From: Mycobacterium interjectum
GTDB lineage: Bacteria; Actinomycetota; Actinomycetes; Mycobacteriales; Mycobacteriaceae
Assembly (NCBI GenBank): GCA_002102225.1
Contig: LQPB01000043.1
Location: forward strand, 1 to 64,000
Reading direction: 5' to 3'
DNA: 64,000 bases
Shown here: piece by piece, positions 8,825 to 21,083 of the stretch
How positions within the stretch are numbered: position 1 is the first letter of the stretch
Layout: each line of letters begins with the position of its first letter
Notes under the pieces: generated by a model
Seen by the model: the letters and a program-made list of their open reading frames with translations, nothing else
What the model was told of the DNA's origin: nothing
Database searches by the model: none
Program-made: the position numbers and the translations under genes

Positions 8825-8848
8825 GCGTTTTTCTCAGACGGTGAGGCT

Positions 8849-8866
8849 ACTCTATATTCGTAGTGC
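8849..8866. promoter_or_regulatory. Half-conserved copy of the TetR operator, upstream of tetR
   Basis: ACTCTA-TATTCG-TAGTGC has the same layout as the perfect repeat at 8065-8082; the left half and the TCGTAG core are conserved and the right arm is degenerate. It lies 25 bases upstream of the TetR ATG, where binding would block its promoter. Confidence 0.42.
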
Positions 8867-8958
8867 CCGTAAAGGGATGGCCGCCTCTGGCCCGGCACCC
8901 TCCGCGAATCGCGCGCGGGTCAACCTTTTCTGCGATAAATCTGTGGTGGAATGGCGTG

Positions 8959-9543
8959 ATGGGCACCCGCAGGCTCACGAGCGTCCTGTTGCTCGGCGCG
9001 GTGATGTGCGGCTGCCACTCAACGCAACACCGGCCCCCGCCCAGCAACTCGACCGGCGGCGCGTCGCCCACGAGCGCATCCCCCACGACGACCCCGTCGG
9101 CGGCGCCCGCGGTAAACATCCAGCCGCTACCGGTTCGACCCGTGCAGAAGTCTCAGCCGGCATCGCCCGCCAAGTGCCCCGCGACGAATCCGGCCGCGCC
9201 CGCCGCACCGGCCAGCGTTCTGGTCACCTGCGACCTCGCCAAAGCCACCGTGTACACGTTGGGTCCCGAGACGATGCGTCTGACGCTCACACGCGTGGAC
9301 CGGCCCCAGTCGCTGACGTCCGGTTTCTATGAGGTGAGTCTGACCATGGATCCTTCGTCGGCGGCGGCGTGGGCGGCATATACCGCCGCGCATCTGAAAG
9401 ACCACGTGGCCTTCGTTCGCGACGACATCGTTCTGGAAGCGCCGATCATCGAAGAACAGGTGACGTCCGGCAAGATCGCGCTGACCACCCAAACCGCCCA
9501 GGGCGCCGACCAGTTGGCCCAGCTGGCGGGCCGGGGCGCCTGA
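8959..9543 (+). CDS. Lipoprotein with a SecD P1-head-like domain
   Basis: A 194-residue exported protein. It starts MGTRRLTSVLLLGAVMCGC, a basic and hydrophobic signal peptide with a Cys at about 19 suitable for lipidation. A Pro/Ser/Thr-rich linker follows (about 20-90). The C-terminal 100 residues resemble the head subdomain of the SecD P1 region (FVRDDIVLEAPIIEEQVTSG is the typical strand pair), but there are no SecD membrane helices. Such stand-alone SecD-head lipoproteins occur in mycobacteria; their role is unknown and may be extracytoplasmic. The isomerase gene starts one base after the stop, so the two are probably co-transcribed. Confidence 0.72.
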   Translation: MGTRRLTSVLLLGAVMCGCHSTQHRPPPSNSTGGASPTSASPTTTPSAAPAVNIQPLPVRPVQKSQPASPAKCPATNPAAPAAPASVLVTCDLAKATVYTLGPETMRLTLTRVDRPQSLTSGFYEVSLTMDPSSAAAWAAYTAAHLKDHVAFVRDDIVLEAPIIEEQVTSGKIALTTQTAQGADQLAQLAGRGA

Positions 9544-9544
9544 C

Positions 9545-10372
9545 GTGGACCGGCTCGGCATCGGCTTCCTGTGCGGATTCGGGCTTCCGCCAGTGGAATT
9601 CGTCGACCTGACCGCGGATCTCGGCTGCCGGTACATGTCGGCGGTGGTGCGCGGGCTGCCGTTGGTAGAGCTCGGCTACCCGCCCTTCTCCCTGAGGGAC
9701 GCGAGCCTGCGGCGAGAGGTGCTCGCCGCCATGGATCACCGCGGCGTGGCGATCTCGCTCGGCGACGGATTCCTGGTCATGCCCGACGCGCAGATGCATT
9801 CGTTCGCAACCGATCTCGACGCGCTGGCCGAGCTCGCCGTGCCCCGGATCAACGTCGTCAGCCTCGACCCCGACCTTCGCCGCACCTTCGACCAGTTCGC
9901 GATGCTGACCGAACTGGCCGCGCAGCGCGGCATCCAGACCGTCGTCGAACCGGTGCCGGGGCTGACCGTCGGTGACGTGCCGACCGCGCTGGCCGCCCGA
10001 CAGCATGTTGGCCGGCCCGACTTCGGGTTGTTGATCGACACCATGCACCTGGTGCGATCCGGTTGGGGTGCGGCCGAGGTCGCGGCCATCGATCCGGGGC
10101 ACATCGGGTATGCCCAGCTGAACGACACAACGCTGCGGGCGCGTGCCGACAACTACATGGAGGAGGCCATGTTTGAGCGCCTGGTTCCCGGCGAAGGCGA
10201 ATTGCCGCTGCGCGACATCCTCGCAGCGCTGCCGCCCGACATCGTGATCGAGATCGAGGTGCCGCGACGATCGCTGGCGCTGGAAGGCGTCGGCCCGATC
10301 GATCGTCTCCGCCCGTGTGTCGAGGCGGCGCGGCGGTTGTTGTCCGAATCAGCGCCCGGGCCAACGGCTTAG
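9545..10372 (+). CDS. Sugar phosphate isomerase/epimerase family protein (AP-endonuclease 2-like TIM barrel)
   Basis: A 275-residue protein of the xylose-isomerase-like TIM barrel superfamily. Metal-ligand stretches typical of the fold are visible: VVEPVPG near residue 138, LLIDTMHLVRSG near 160, HIGYAQLND near 185 and EIEVP near 235. Members isomerise or epimerise keto-sugars, inositols or dehydroshikimate-like compounds. GTG start one base after the lipoprotein stop. It is convergent with a Gfo/Idh oxidoreductase only four bases away. Those two families often work together in inositol or sugar catabolism, though opposite strands weaken that link here. Confidence 0.75.
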   Translation: MDRLGIGFLCGFGLPPVEFVDLTADLGCRYMSAVVRGLPLVELGYPPFSLRDASLRREVLAAMDHRGVAISLGDGFLVMPDAQMHSFATDLDALAELAVPRINVVSLDPDLRRTFDQFAMLTELAAQRGIQTVVEPVPGLTVGDVPTALAARQHVGRPDFGLLIDTMHLVRSGWGAAEVAAIDPGHIGYAQLNDTTLRARADNYMEEAMFERLVPGEGELPLRDILAALPPDIVIEIEVPRRSLALEGVGPIDRLRPCVEAARRLLSESAPGPTA

Positions 10373-10376
10373 CGCC

Positions 10377-11375
10377 TCAGCTCGGTTCGCGCAGGGGCAG
10401 GCCGGCGGCGCGATAGATCGCGTCGATGACGGTCATGTTCTCGATCGCGTCCTCGGGGGTCGTCTCGAACGGCTCGCCGCGTAGCACCGCCGCGGCGAAA
10501 GCGTCGAGCTGATAGGCGTAGGAGGGGCGGCGCCCAAACCGCTCCACGCGTTTGCCGGCGGGCGTTCGGACGCTCAGCCGGTTGATGAGGTGGGGCAGCA
10601 CCGGATTCAGCACTCGCACCTCACCGCGTTCGCCGACCACGCGGGCACTGATCTGCAGCAACCGCGACGACCACATCGAGCAGCGCACCCGGCCGGTGTG
10701 CCCGCCGGCGAACTTCACCTCGGCCGTCATGGCCCGGTCGACGCGCGGTTCTCTCAATTTCGCCTGCGCCGACACGACTTCGGGGGTGGAACCGCCGAAA
10801 GTGCGGACCATGTGCACGGCGTAGCAGCCGGCGTCCATCGTCGCCCCGCCGGCCAGCGAGTAGTTGTAGCGGATGTCGGCGAATTTCGGCAGCGGGAAGC
10901 ACAGCGCCGCCTCCACCCGCTTGAGCTCGCCGAGTTCGCCCGAGGCGATGATCTCCTCGACGCGGCGGCTCAGCGGGTGATAGCGATAGTGGAAGGCCTC
11001 CATCACCACCCGATCCGAATTCGCGGCGACTTCGGCGATTTCGCGCGCCTCGGCGGTGTTGGCGGTGAAAGGCTTTTCGCACAAGACGTGCTTGCCGGCG
11101 GCCACGGCGGCCCGGGTCCACTTGCCGTGCAGCCCGTTCGGCAACGGGATGTAGATCGCGTCGAGGCTCGGGTCGGCGATCAGTGCGTCGTAGCTGTCGT
11201 GGACGCGGGCGATGCCGTGTTTACTGGCGAAGGCCCGCCCACGCGAAGCATCGCGCGCCGCGACGGCGGCCACCTCGACCTCGCCGTTGTCCTTCGCCGG
11301 ATTGACGAGCGCCAGGGGCGCGATGCTGGCCGCGCCCAGGATCCCGAACCGGATCGGCTTTGCGTGTCCAGACAC
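10377..11375 (-). CDS. Gfo/Idh/MocA family NAD(P)-dependent oxidoreductase
   Basis: A 332-residue protein with an N-terminal Rossmann domain (FGILGAASIAP near residue 10) and the diagnostic CEKPFT motif near residue 98, whose Lys belongs to the active site. A C-terminal alpha/beta substrate domain follows (MEAFHYRYHP near 125). Family members oxidise or reduce sugars, inositols and related compounds. GTG start at 11373-11375. The FAD monooxygenase lies 39 bases upstream on the same strand, so they may share a transcript. The substrate is not evident. Confidence 0.85.
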   Translation of the reverse strand: MSGHAKPIRFGILGAASIAPLALVNPAKDNGEVEVAAVAARDASRGRAFASKHGIARVHDSYDALIADPSLDAIYIPLPNGLHGKWTRAAVAAGKHVLCEKPFTANTAEAREIAEVAANSDRVVMEAFHYRYHPLSRRVEEIIASGELGELKRVEAALCFPLPKFADIRYNYSLAGGATMDAGCYAVHMVRTFGGSTPEVVSAQAKLREPRVDRAMTAEVKFAGGHTGRVRCSMWSSRLLQISARVVGERGEVRVLNPVLPHLINRLSVRTPAGKRVERFGRRPSYAYQLDAFAAAVLRGEPFETTPEDAIENMTVIDAIYRAAGLPLREPS

Positions 11376-11414
11376 GGCCCTGACGCTAGCACCCGGCCAC
11401 GCCCGCTTCCGCGT

Positions 11415-12638
11415 TTAGCGACGGGCGAAAGCCGGTGCGTGCTCGGGACGAACCCCGACGCCGATGAAGTACGCGGGCACCACCGACAGCCACGGAAGCC
11501 GCTCCACCAGGCCGAACAGCGCCGCCGGCGGGGTGGGGTCCGCGCCGCGCAGCAGCGGCCCGAGCAGCCTGCTGGCCAATACCCGTTGCACCGCCTGGGT
11601 TATCGCCGTGGGAACCACACGGCGTCGGCGGACGGCCGCCAGGTCGCGATCGGTGACGCGGTGCCGACGGAGCGGCTCGGCCAATATCGTCGCGGCCGCC
11701 ACGGCGTCTTGGACCGCCAGGTTGATGCCGACACCGCCCAGTGGGGACATCGCGTGCGCGGCATCGCCGATGCACAGCAGCCCGTCAACGTGCCAGCGGC
11801 GCAACCGATTCACGTGGACGTCGAGATGCTTGACTTCGTCCATGGAATTCAGCGTCGCCACCGACGCGGCCGCTTCCGGCAGCAACGCGCTCACGTCGCG
11901 ACGGAACGCCTCGATGCCCCGCGCGCGCAGCTGGGCGTCCGTGCCCTTGGGTCCCAGAAACGCGATCTGGTTGTAGCCCTCGCGCGGGATCACGCCGAGA
12001 CCCTTGCCGGGCGCGAAGCGGGGCAAGAAGGAGAATTCCTCGTCGCCTTCGCGCGGCAACCTGAACCACCACACGTCGAAGTTCACCGGGAACTCGCGCG
12101 TCGTCAGTCCGGCCTCGCGACGGGCGATCGACCAGCGGCCATCGCAAGCGATCGTCAGCTCGGCCCGCAATTCACCGGGGCCGTCGGGTCCCAGGTAGCG
12201 AACTCCGGTGACCCGGTCGCCGTCGCGCAGCAGCCCGATGACCTCGGTCTGCATCCGCAAGGTGAAGCCGGGCTCGGACTTGGCGGCGTCGGCGAGCAGG
12301 TTCAGCAGATCCCACTGCGGCACCATGGCGATGTAGGGGTGCGGCTGCCCGAGGCGGCCGAGCCGCTCGAAGTCGATGTAGGTGACCGAGTGCCCATTCG
12401 CTTCGAATTTCGCCTTGCGCACCTCGCTGTAGTGCAGCGCCGTGAAGCGCTCCCACAGCCCCAGCTCGTCGAGCAGCCGCATGGTGGTGGGATGCACCGT
12501 GTCACCGCGAAAGTCGCGCAGGAAGTCACCGTGCTTCTCGAGCAGGGTGACCTCCACGCCGGCCCGCGCCAGCAGCAGCCCGAGGACCCTCCCGGCGGGG
12601 CCGCCGCCAACGATGGCGCACGTGGTGGTCTCAACCAT
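11415..12638 (-). CDS. FAD-dependent monooxygenase (PHBH/UbiH-like class A flavoprotein)
   Basis: A 407-residue flavoprotein with GGGPAGRVLGLLLARAG at the N-terminus (FAD ADP-binding fold), a CDGRWS segment near residue 150 (the DG motif) and CIGDAAHAMSPLGGVGIN near residue 280 (the second FAD motif, GD...P). These are the three marks of para-hydroxybenzoate-hydroxylase-type aromatic or lipophilic-substrate hydroxylases. The ATG at 12636-12638 opens directly before the dinucleotide fold; the frame extending upstream lacks family sequence. Substrate unknown. Confidence 0.85.
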   Translation of the reverse strand: MVETTTCAIVGGGPAGRVLGLLLARAGVEVTLLEKHGDFLRDFRGDTVHPTTMRLLDELGLWERFTALHYSEVRKAKFEANGHSVTYIDFERLGRLGQPHPYIAMVPQWDLLNLLADAAKSEPGFTLRMQTEVIGLLRDGDRVTGVRYLGPDGPGELRAELTIACDGRWSIARREAGLTTREFPVNFDVWWFRLPREGDEEFSFLPRFAPGKGLGVIPREGYNQIAFLGPKGTDAQLRARGIEAFRRDVSALLPEAAASVATLNSMDEVKHLDVHVNRLRRWHVDGLLCIGDAAHAMSPLGGVGINLAVQDAVAAATILAEPLRRHRVTDRDLAAVRRRRVVPTAITQAVQRVLASRLLGPLLRGADPTPPAALFGLVERLPWLSVVPAYFIGVGVRPEHAPAFARR

Positions 12639-12736
12639 CAGCGCACAAGCATACGGCGACGTTCGCCCAAGCAGGGGCGCAGTACCTGGTCCCCGACTCC
12701 GAGTCACCAATACGCGCCGGAGATAGCCGACCCGGG

Positions 12737-15979
<3,243 letters not shown>

Positions 15980-15983
<4 letters not shown>

Positions 15984-16801
15984 CGATGACGGACAAAGTC
16001 GACTTCAGCGGCGTGGCATGGGGATCGGTGGAGTGGACGAACCTGTGCACGCTGTACCTGCGGGCGTACGAAAGCGGTTCGTCGGCACCGATTCTGGGCG
16101 ACACGGCGGCCGCCGAGGCCGTTGACCGCATCGATTACGACTGGGCCCGCATGCGACGCGCCATGCGCCCGGGGTCCAACCAATACCTGGTCACCATGCG
16201 CGCCAAACAGCTTGACGACTGGTGCGCCGACTTCCTGCGCCGCCATCCGAACGCGGTAGCGCTGCACCTCGGGTGCGGCATGGACACCCGGGCGTTGCGC
16301 CTGGCTCCGCCGGAGACCGTGCAGTGGTTCGACGTCGACCAACCCGACGTGATCGCGTTGCGCCGCAAGCTCTACGAGGACCGGAACGGGTACCGGATGA
16401 TCGGCTCGTCGGTGACCGATGAAGCGTGGCTGGACGAGGTACCCACCGATCGCCCGACGCTGATGGTCGCCGAGGGACTCGTCATGTATCTCACCGGGCC
16501 CCAGGTGCGGGCGCTGCTGCACGGCATCACGGATCGATTCGGTGGCGGCGAGCTCGCCTTCGACACCGTGTCGCCCATGGGGCCGCGGCTGTCCAAGATC
16601 TTCACCAAGGGCATCACCAAGTGGGGCATCCGCGACGCGCGCGAATTGGAGCGGTGGAACCCGCGGCTGCGCCTGCTCGAGCAGTCCGGTGTGGGGGCGC
16701 TCTGCGACCGCATACCTTCGGCACCGGTGCGCCTGGTCTGGCGGGTGGTGAACGCCACACCGATGCGGAACTACGACGTGCTCAATCGCTTCGCGTTCTG
16801 A
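15980..16801 (+). CDS. SAM-dependent methyltransferase (leucine carboxyl methyltransferase/PPM family)
   Basis: A 273-residue class I methyltransferase. Motif I is ALHLGCGMDTRALRL near residue 95, followed by WFDVDQPDVIALRR and the LMVAEGLVMYL stretch near residue 165 that marks the PPM/leucine-carboxyl-methyltransferase branch. That branch is expanded in mycobacteria, largely without known substrates. ATG at 15980 overlaps the regulator stop by four bases and is preceded by GGGAGGGAAA. The strong coupling to a GbsR-type regulator suggests a response to a lipophilic or polyketide-like compound. Confidence 0.85.
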
Positions 16802-16815
16802 AGCGCGGAGTGCCC

Positions 16816-16837
16816 GTGCCCCGCAACGGTGGGGCAC
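16816..16837. terminator. Hairpin between convergent genes, candidate bidirectional terminator
   Basis: GTGCCCC (16816-16822) and GGGGCAC (16831-16837) form a perfect 7-bp GC-rich stem with an 8-base loop. It lies in the 46-base gap between the methyltransferase and the convergent amidohydrolase. No T-tract follows, which is usual for mycobacterial terminators. Confidence 0.45.
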
Positions 16838-16847
16838 GACGACCGCG

Positions 16848-18116
16848 TCAGAACGACTCGGGATCGCGTTGCACCTCGACGGGCACCGGGTGGCGATACA
16901 GTCTGGACGCGTTCTCCCAGCTGAATTTCCGGATCACGTCCGGTGGCAAATCGCCGATTTGTTCGTGGATGGTCTGCTGGGTGTGCGGCCAGGTGGAGTC
17001 GCAATGAGGATAATCGGCTTCCAACATGATGTTGTCCACGCCGATCCGGTCACGCTGCACGAACGACGACTTGTCCTCCACCGCGCAGAACCAGAAGTTC
17101 CGGGTGAATACCTCCGCGGGAGTGAGGCTTTCGCCGAGCGCCTGCCAGGTGCCGTACATCGCGTGATAGCTGAGCATGTGGTCGAGGCGATCGAGCAACC
17201 CCGCCACCCAACCGATCCCGCCTTCCGACAGACAGATCTTCAGGTCGGGGAACCTGCTGGGCAGACCGGAGTACAACCAATCGACGGCGGCCGAGATGGC
17301 ATAGGCGAAGAACAGCACGCCCTGGACATCCGGTGGCGCATCATCGGTGGTGGAGGGCGACGAACCCGAGGAGCCGATGTGCAGGTTCACGACGGTGCCC
17401 GTCTCGGCGCACGCCGCGATCATCGGGTCCCAGTGGCCGGAGTGAATGCTCGGCAGACCGAGCATCGCCGGGTTCTCGCTGAAAGTGACGGCGTGAAAAC
17501 CGCGTTCGGCGTTCTCATAGATCATCTTTGCGCCGAGCTCGGGGTCCAGCAGCCATGGCAGCTGGCAGGCGATGATGCGGTCGGGGTATGACCCCGCCCA
17601 CACCTCGAGGTGCCAGTCGTTCCATGCGCGCACGGAGGCCAGTGCCAGGTCCCGATCCGTGGTCACCTGCTGCAGCCGCTGGCCGGCGAACCCCGGAAGA
17701 AAGGAGGGGAAGTTCAGCGAGGCATAGATGCCGTTGAGGTCCATGTCCTTGACGCGCTCGTGGATATCCCATGCGCCCCTGCGCATCTCGTCGAAGCGAA
17801 CCGGCTCGAATCCATACTCCGCGACGGGACGCCCCACCACGGCATTGAATCCGACGTTGGGCAGCTCCCGCCCGTCGTAGACCCACGTCTGTCCCCCGTC
17901 GGCGGTATCGACGACTTTGGGGGCGCGGTCGGCGAACTTCCGCGGCAACCGTCCGGTGAAGGTGTCCGGCGGTTCGACGATGTGGTCGTCGACCGAGATC
18001 ACCGTGTAGCGGCGCGGCGCCCGGGGCGGATCCGGCAGGAACGTGACCGAGCGTTGCTCACCCGTCTTGGCCGTGGTGAAGTTCAGGTCACCGGCCAGCT
18101 CATCGATCGATTTCAC
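16848..18116 (-). CDS. Amidohydrolase family (TIM-barrel, amidohydrolase 2/ACMSD-like) protein
   Basis: A 422-residue metal-dependent hydrolase of the amidohydrolase-2 group. SVDDHIVEPPDTF near residue 40 is the typical first strand with the His pair position; NLHIGSSG near 245 and LEADYPHCDSTWP near 370 give later metal and active-site residues. Members are decarboxylases or hydrolases in aromatic and other catabolic routes. GTG start at 18114-18116 with AAGGAGA upstream. It may be read with the aldolase and ligase genes behind it (124-base gap holding a repeat). Substrate unknown. Confidence 0.83.
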   Translation of the reverse strand: MKSIDELAGDLNFTTAKTGEQRSVTFLPDPPRAPRRYTVISVDDHIVEPPDTFTGRLPRKFADRAPKVVDTADGGQTWVYDGRELPNVGFNAVVGRPVAEYGFEPVRFDEMRRGAWDIHERVKDMDLNGIYASLNFPSFLPGFAGQRLQQVTTDRDLALASVRAWNDWHLEVWAGSYPDRIIACQLPWLLDPELGAKMIYENAERGFHAVTFSENPAMLGLPSIHSGHWDPMIAACAETGTVVNLHIGSSGSSPSTTDDAPPDVQGVLFFAYAISAAVDWLYSGLPSRFPDLKICLSEGGIGWVAGLLDRLDHMLSYHAMYGTWQALGESLTPAEVFTRNFWFCAVEDKSSFVQRDRIGVDNIMLEADYPHCDSTWPHTQQTIHEQIGDLPPDVIRKFSWENASRLYRHPVPVEVQRDPESF

Positions 18117-18145
18117 GCGTCAATCTCCTTGTGGGGCGGGCGCTT

Positions 18146-18240
18146 GAGTGTGAGGTCACGGCTTCGTGTGTGCGTTGAGGGCGCAGCCGCTCGGCGCGTC
18201 ACGCCCGGAGCGCACACTCGACGCCCACGTTTCACACCCG
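18146..18240. repeat. GAGTGTG-type intergenic repeat with inverted copy
   Basis: 18146-18172 matches 38195-38221 at 24 of 27 positions (GAGTGTGAG-n-TCACGGC core). A related element lies inverted at 18211-18225 (CGCACACTCGACGCC), so the segment could fold. Two loci in the window carry it, both intergenic: a dispersed repeat. Confidence 0.6.
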
Positions 18241-19014
18241 TCAGCTGAGCACATCGGGGTCCGCCTTGATGGTCATCCGTGCCGCCCCTGCCCAATACAC
18301 GTCGGCGGCGTGTTCGATCAGCGAACGCTGCATGCCCGCCATGTCGGACCAGTTCATCGTCACCGGGTCCTTGCCGGTGAGCATGACGTCGTAGGCCAGC
18401 TTGCATACCCGCTCGATGGATGCCGCCCGGTATACGGCTTCCGGCAGGTTGCGGCCGGTCGCGATCACGCCGTGGTTGGCCAGAATCGTCAGGTTGGCCC
18501 CGCCGATGCGCGCGGCGAGGTCGGCGGCGCGGGCGGGGCTGTCGATCTCCCCGTCGTACGTGTCGACGAGGCACAGGTCGTCGAGGTACAGCGAGCCGGT
18601 CTGGTGCACGAGTTCGGGGAGCCTGCCCAGCGCGGCCAGAACGCACACGTAATAGGGGTGGTTGTGAACGACCACCCGGGCGTCATCGCGGACCCGGTGC
18701 AGTTCGGTGTGAATGTGGATGGCGGGAGTGACGTCCCAGCGACCGCGCACCACCCGCGCGTCACTGTCCACGACACAGATGTCCGACGCGGTGAGCTCCT
18801 GCCACCACAGCCCCCACGGGTTGACGAACATGTCGGTCTGGCCGTCGGGCTGCCAGGTGATGTGCCCGGCCATGTTCTCCGCGAATCCGATGGCGGCCAG
18901 GTGGCGAAACGCGATGGCGAGCGCCTGTTCGTGGGACAGCTCGACGCCGATCGGTGGCACCACCGATGGCGCCCAGACCTCGAGGCCCCCTCGCCGCGCG
19001 TCAGGAGCGTTCAT
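18241..19014 (-). CDS. Class II aldolase/adducin family protein
   Basis: A 257-residue protein of the fuculose-phosphate-aldolase/ribulose-5-phosphate-4-epimerase fold. Zn-ligand candidates are in IHIHTELH near residue 100 and VVVHNHPYY near 115, with ILANHGV near 175 completing the set. The family does retro-aldol cleavage, epimerisation or decarboxylation of small hydroxylated substrates. The ATG at 19012-19014 overlaps the acyl-CoA ligase by 14 bases, so both are co-expressed. In this setting a role on a ligase-activated or ligase-preceding acid is possible but not shown. Confidence 0.83.
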   Translation of the reverse strand: MNAPDARRGGLEVWAPSVVPPIGVELSHEQALAIAFRHLAAIGFAENMAGHITWQPDGQTDMFVNPWGLWWQELTASDICVVDSDARVVRGRWDVTPAIHIHTELHRVRDDARVVVHNHPYYVCVLAALGRLPELVHQTGSLYLDDLCLVDTYDGEIDSPARAADLAARIGGANLTILANHGVIATGRNLPEAVYRAASIERVCKLAYDVMLTGKDPVTMNWSDMAGMQRSLIEHAADVYWAGAARMTIKADPDVLS

Positions 19015-20623
19015 GATCGGCCTCCGTCCTGGTTCGAATATCCTCGCGGAGCAGGCCTTTGGCGACCTTACCCCCGGACGATCGGGGCAGCTCATCGACC
19101 ACGATGAGTCGTTCGGGCAGCAGCTCCTTGGAGACTCCCAGCGCCAGCAGGTGGTCGACGAGGCCGGGCAGGTCGATCGTCTGGGAGTCGACGAGTTCCG
19201 CATAGACACAAACCTTTTCGCCGAACACCGGATCGGGCATCGCGACCGCCGCCGCCACGGCGATGGCCGGGTGAGTTGTGACGGTGTCCTCGACCTGGGT
19301 CGCGCTGATGTTCTTGCCGCCGCGCAGGATGAAGTCGGAGGTGCGACCCGTCACGGTCAGGTAGCCGTCGGCATCGATCTCGCAGAGGTCGCCCATGCGC
19401 ATCCACCCGTCTGCGGTGAACAGCTTGTCGTGGTCGACGCCGGCGAGGTAGCCGAGGCTGGTCGCCGGGCCCCGGCAGGCAGGCTGGCCGCGCCCGGTCT
19501 CGGTGACGTCCCGATCCCCGTCGAAAAGCCGGACCGCCATTTCCGGAACGATCCGGCCGCCCGTGCGGAGTCGGCGTTCGCGTGAGTCTTCGAGCGTGGT
19601 GGCGCTGAGCAACCCGGTTTCGTTGGAGCCGTAGAACTGCAGGATCTTTGCGCCGGTGAGTTCCTCGAATTCGGCGGCCGGCCGGTACGGCAACGCCTCG
19701 CCGCCGGCGAAGACGATGCGCAGCGAGCTCAGGTCGTGCTCGCGGCATGCCGGGTCCGCCATCAGCATCGTCAATTGGGTGCTGACACAACACAACACGG
19801 TCGCCCGGTGCCGGGCGATAGCCTCGCATGCCGCACGCGCGTTGAACCGCTGCATGATCACCGCGGTGGCACCGAGATAGATCGGGGTGGTGTGGCTGGT
19901 CCAGAGGCCGAAGCCGAACGGCGTGGGTATGACCGGCAAGAAGATGTCGTCCGACGTCAGCGATCCGTTGGCGACGGCCTTCTGGTGGAAGTAGTGCCAA
20001 CGGTTCTGTGTGTGCACCACGCATTTGGGCAGGCCGGTCGTCCCGGAGGTGGAGTTGATGAGAAAGACGTCGTCGGGTCCCAGTTGTGCGTCCACCTGTA
20101 ACGTCCTGGGCTGCGTTCGCGTGTTCAGCCGCAGCGCGCGCGGGTCACCGTCCACGACCAAGCTGGACACCGAGGCTTCGCCCGCCGCCTGCGCCCCGGT
20201 CGGGCCGCGCTCCGGGTCGCTGATCAGGATCTTTGGTTGCGAATTCCGCAGTATCGCAGCCACCTCGCGGGTCCCGGCGCGCGCGCCGAGGCCGACCACG
20301 ACGGCGCCGCACCGTTCGATCGCGACGAAGAGCACATGGATGGCCGCGGAGTCGGCGTGCCACACCGCGATCCGATCGCCGCGTAGCACACCGATGCCGG
20401 CCAGCTCCTCCGCCAGTTTGCTTGCCGCATTGTCGAATTCGCGCCAACTCAGCGACGCGCCGAGATCGTCGACATAGGCGCGACGGTCCGGCGCGCGTTC
20501 GGCGTTGCGGCGTACCGCGTCCGACAGGGTCGAATCGGACCACCAGCCGGCGGCTCGAAACAGGGCCGCGTCCTCGTCGGCGAATGCCGGCGAGCCCACG
20601 GTGTCCAGCCCTCCGGCGCTCAT
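19001..20623 (-). CDS. AMP-dependent acyl-CoA synthetase/ligase (ANL superfamily)
   Basis: A 540-residue adenylating enzyme. Phosphate-binding loop NSTSGTTGLPK lies near residue 180, the A5-type motif FYGSNETG near 315, the hinge-region GDLCEIDADGYLTVTGRTSD near 420, and the GGKNIS/EDTV region just after. It makes an acyl-AMP and then an acyl-CoA from a carboxylic acid. ATG at 20621-20623 is preferred over the TTG two codons upstream. First gene of a ligase-aldolase(-amidohydrolase) transcript. Substrate unknown; the overall pattern fits cyclic or aromatic acid ligases as well as fatty acids. Confidence 0.87.
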   Translation of the reverse strand: MSAGGLDTVGSPAFADEDAALFRAAGWWSDSTLSDAVRRNAERAPDRRAYVDDLGASLSWREFDNAASKLAEELAGIGVLRGDRIAVWHADSAAIHVLFVAIERCGAVVVGLGARAGTREVAAILRNSQPKILISDPERGPTGAQAAGEASVSSLVVDGDPRALRLNTRTQPRTLQVDAQLGPDDVFLINSTSGTTGLPKCVVHTQNRWHYFHQKAVANGSLTSDDIFLPVIPTPFGFGLWTSHTTPIYLGATAVIMQRFNARAACEAIARHRATVLCCVSTQLTMLMADPACREHDLSSLRIVFAGGEALPYRPAAEFEELTGAKILQFYGSNETGLLSATTLEDSRERRLRTGGRIVPEMAVRLFDGDRDVTETGRGQPACRGPATSLGYLAGVDHDKLFTADGWMRMGDLCEIDADGYLTVTGRTSDFILRGGKNISATQVEDTVTTHPAIAVAAAVAMPDPVFGEKVCVYAELVDSQTIDLPGLVDHLLALGVSKELLPERLIVVDELPRSSGGKVAKGLLREDIRTRTEADHERS

Positions 20624-20670
20624 CCCCAAATGATAGGAACCGCTCGCCGTTTAGTCAGGAAGTCCAGCCG

Positions 20671-20985
20671 CTAAGGATTCTGCGGGGCAGGAGCGTTGTG
20701 CTGGTTGGCGCCGTCGGTGCCCGGGCGAGCGCGCGGCGTCGGACAGGTGCGGTGCGGAATGCAGCCACAGTTCAGGCCGATGATGCAGGCACCCCCGCCG
20801 ACCGGCTGCACCGGTATCGCACCGCCGCCGCCGTCGCCTTGTGTCGCGCCATTCGACGGGGGGCTCATTGCGCTGTTCAGCCGCTCGGCGGCACCGGCCT
20901 GCGCGCCGACAGTGCCCAAGGTGACCGCAAAGATCAGTGCGGCGCCGCCGCACACCGCGGCCGTCCTGGCTTTGCGATTCGTCAT
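20671..20985 (-). CDS. Small secreted Cys-containing protein of unknown function
   Basis: A 104-residue protein starting MTNRKARTAAVCGGAALIF, a Sec-type signal peptide with probable cleavage after a small-residue AGA site near residue 32. The mature part is Gly/Pro-rich and carries the clustered cysteines CIIGLNCGC and RTC, likely disulfide-bonded outside the cytoplasm. I do not recognise a domain. It lies 47 bases upstream of the ligase gene in the same direction, and divergent from a membrane protein gene. Confidence 0.65.
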   Translation of the reverse strand: MTNRKARTAAVCGGAALIFAVTLGTVGAQAGAAERLNSAMSPPSNGATQGDGGGGAIPVQPVGGGACIIGLNCGCIPHRTCPTPRARPGTDGANQHNAPAPQNP

Positions 20986-21083
20986 GGTTACCAACTGTAA
21001 TTTGTGGTCGCGGGATGCGCCCAGCGACACAGGGTGCTTTAGTCAAACCCTACGGTGGCTGCCAGCACAGGAGGCGGTGGCGA

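Noticed and set aside
11364..11375. 12-bp palindrome GTGTCCAGACAC at the start of the Gfo/Idh gene
   Set aside because: It overlaps coding sequence, has only 5-bp arms and is not distinctive in this composition.
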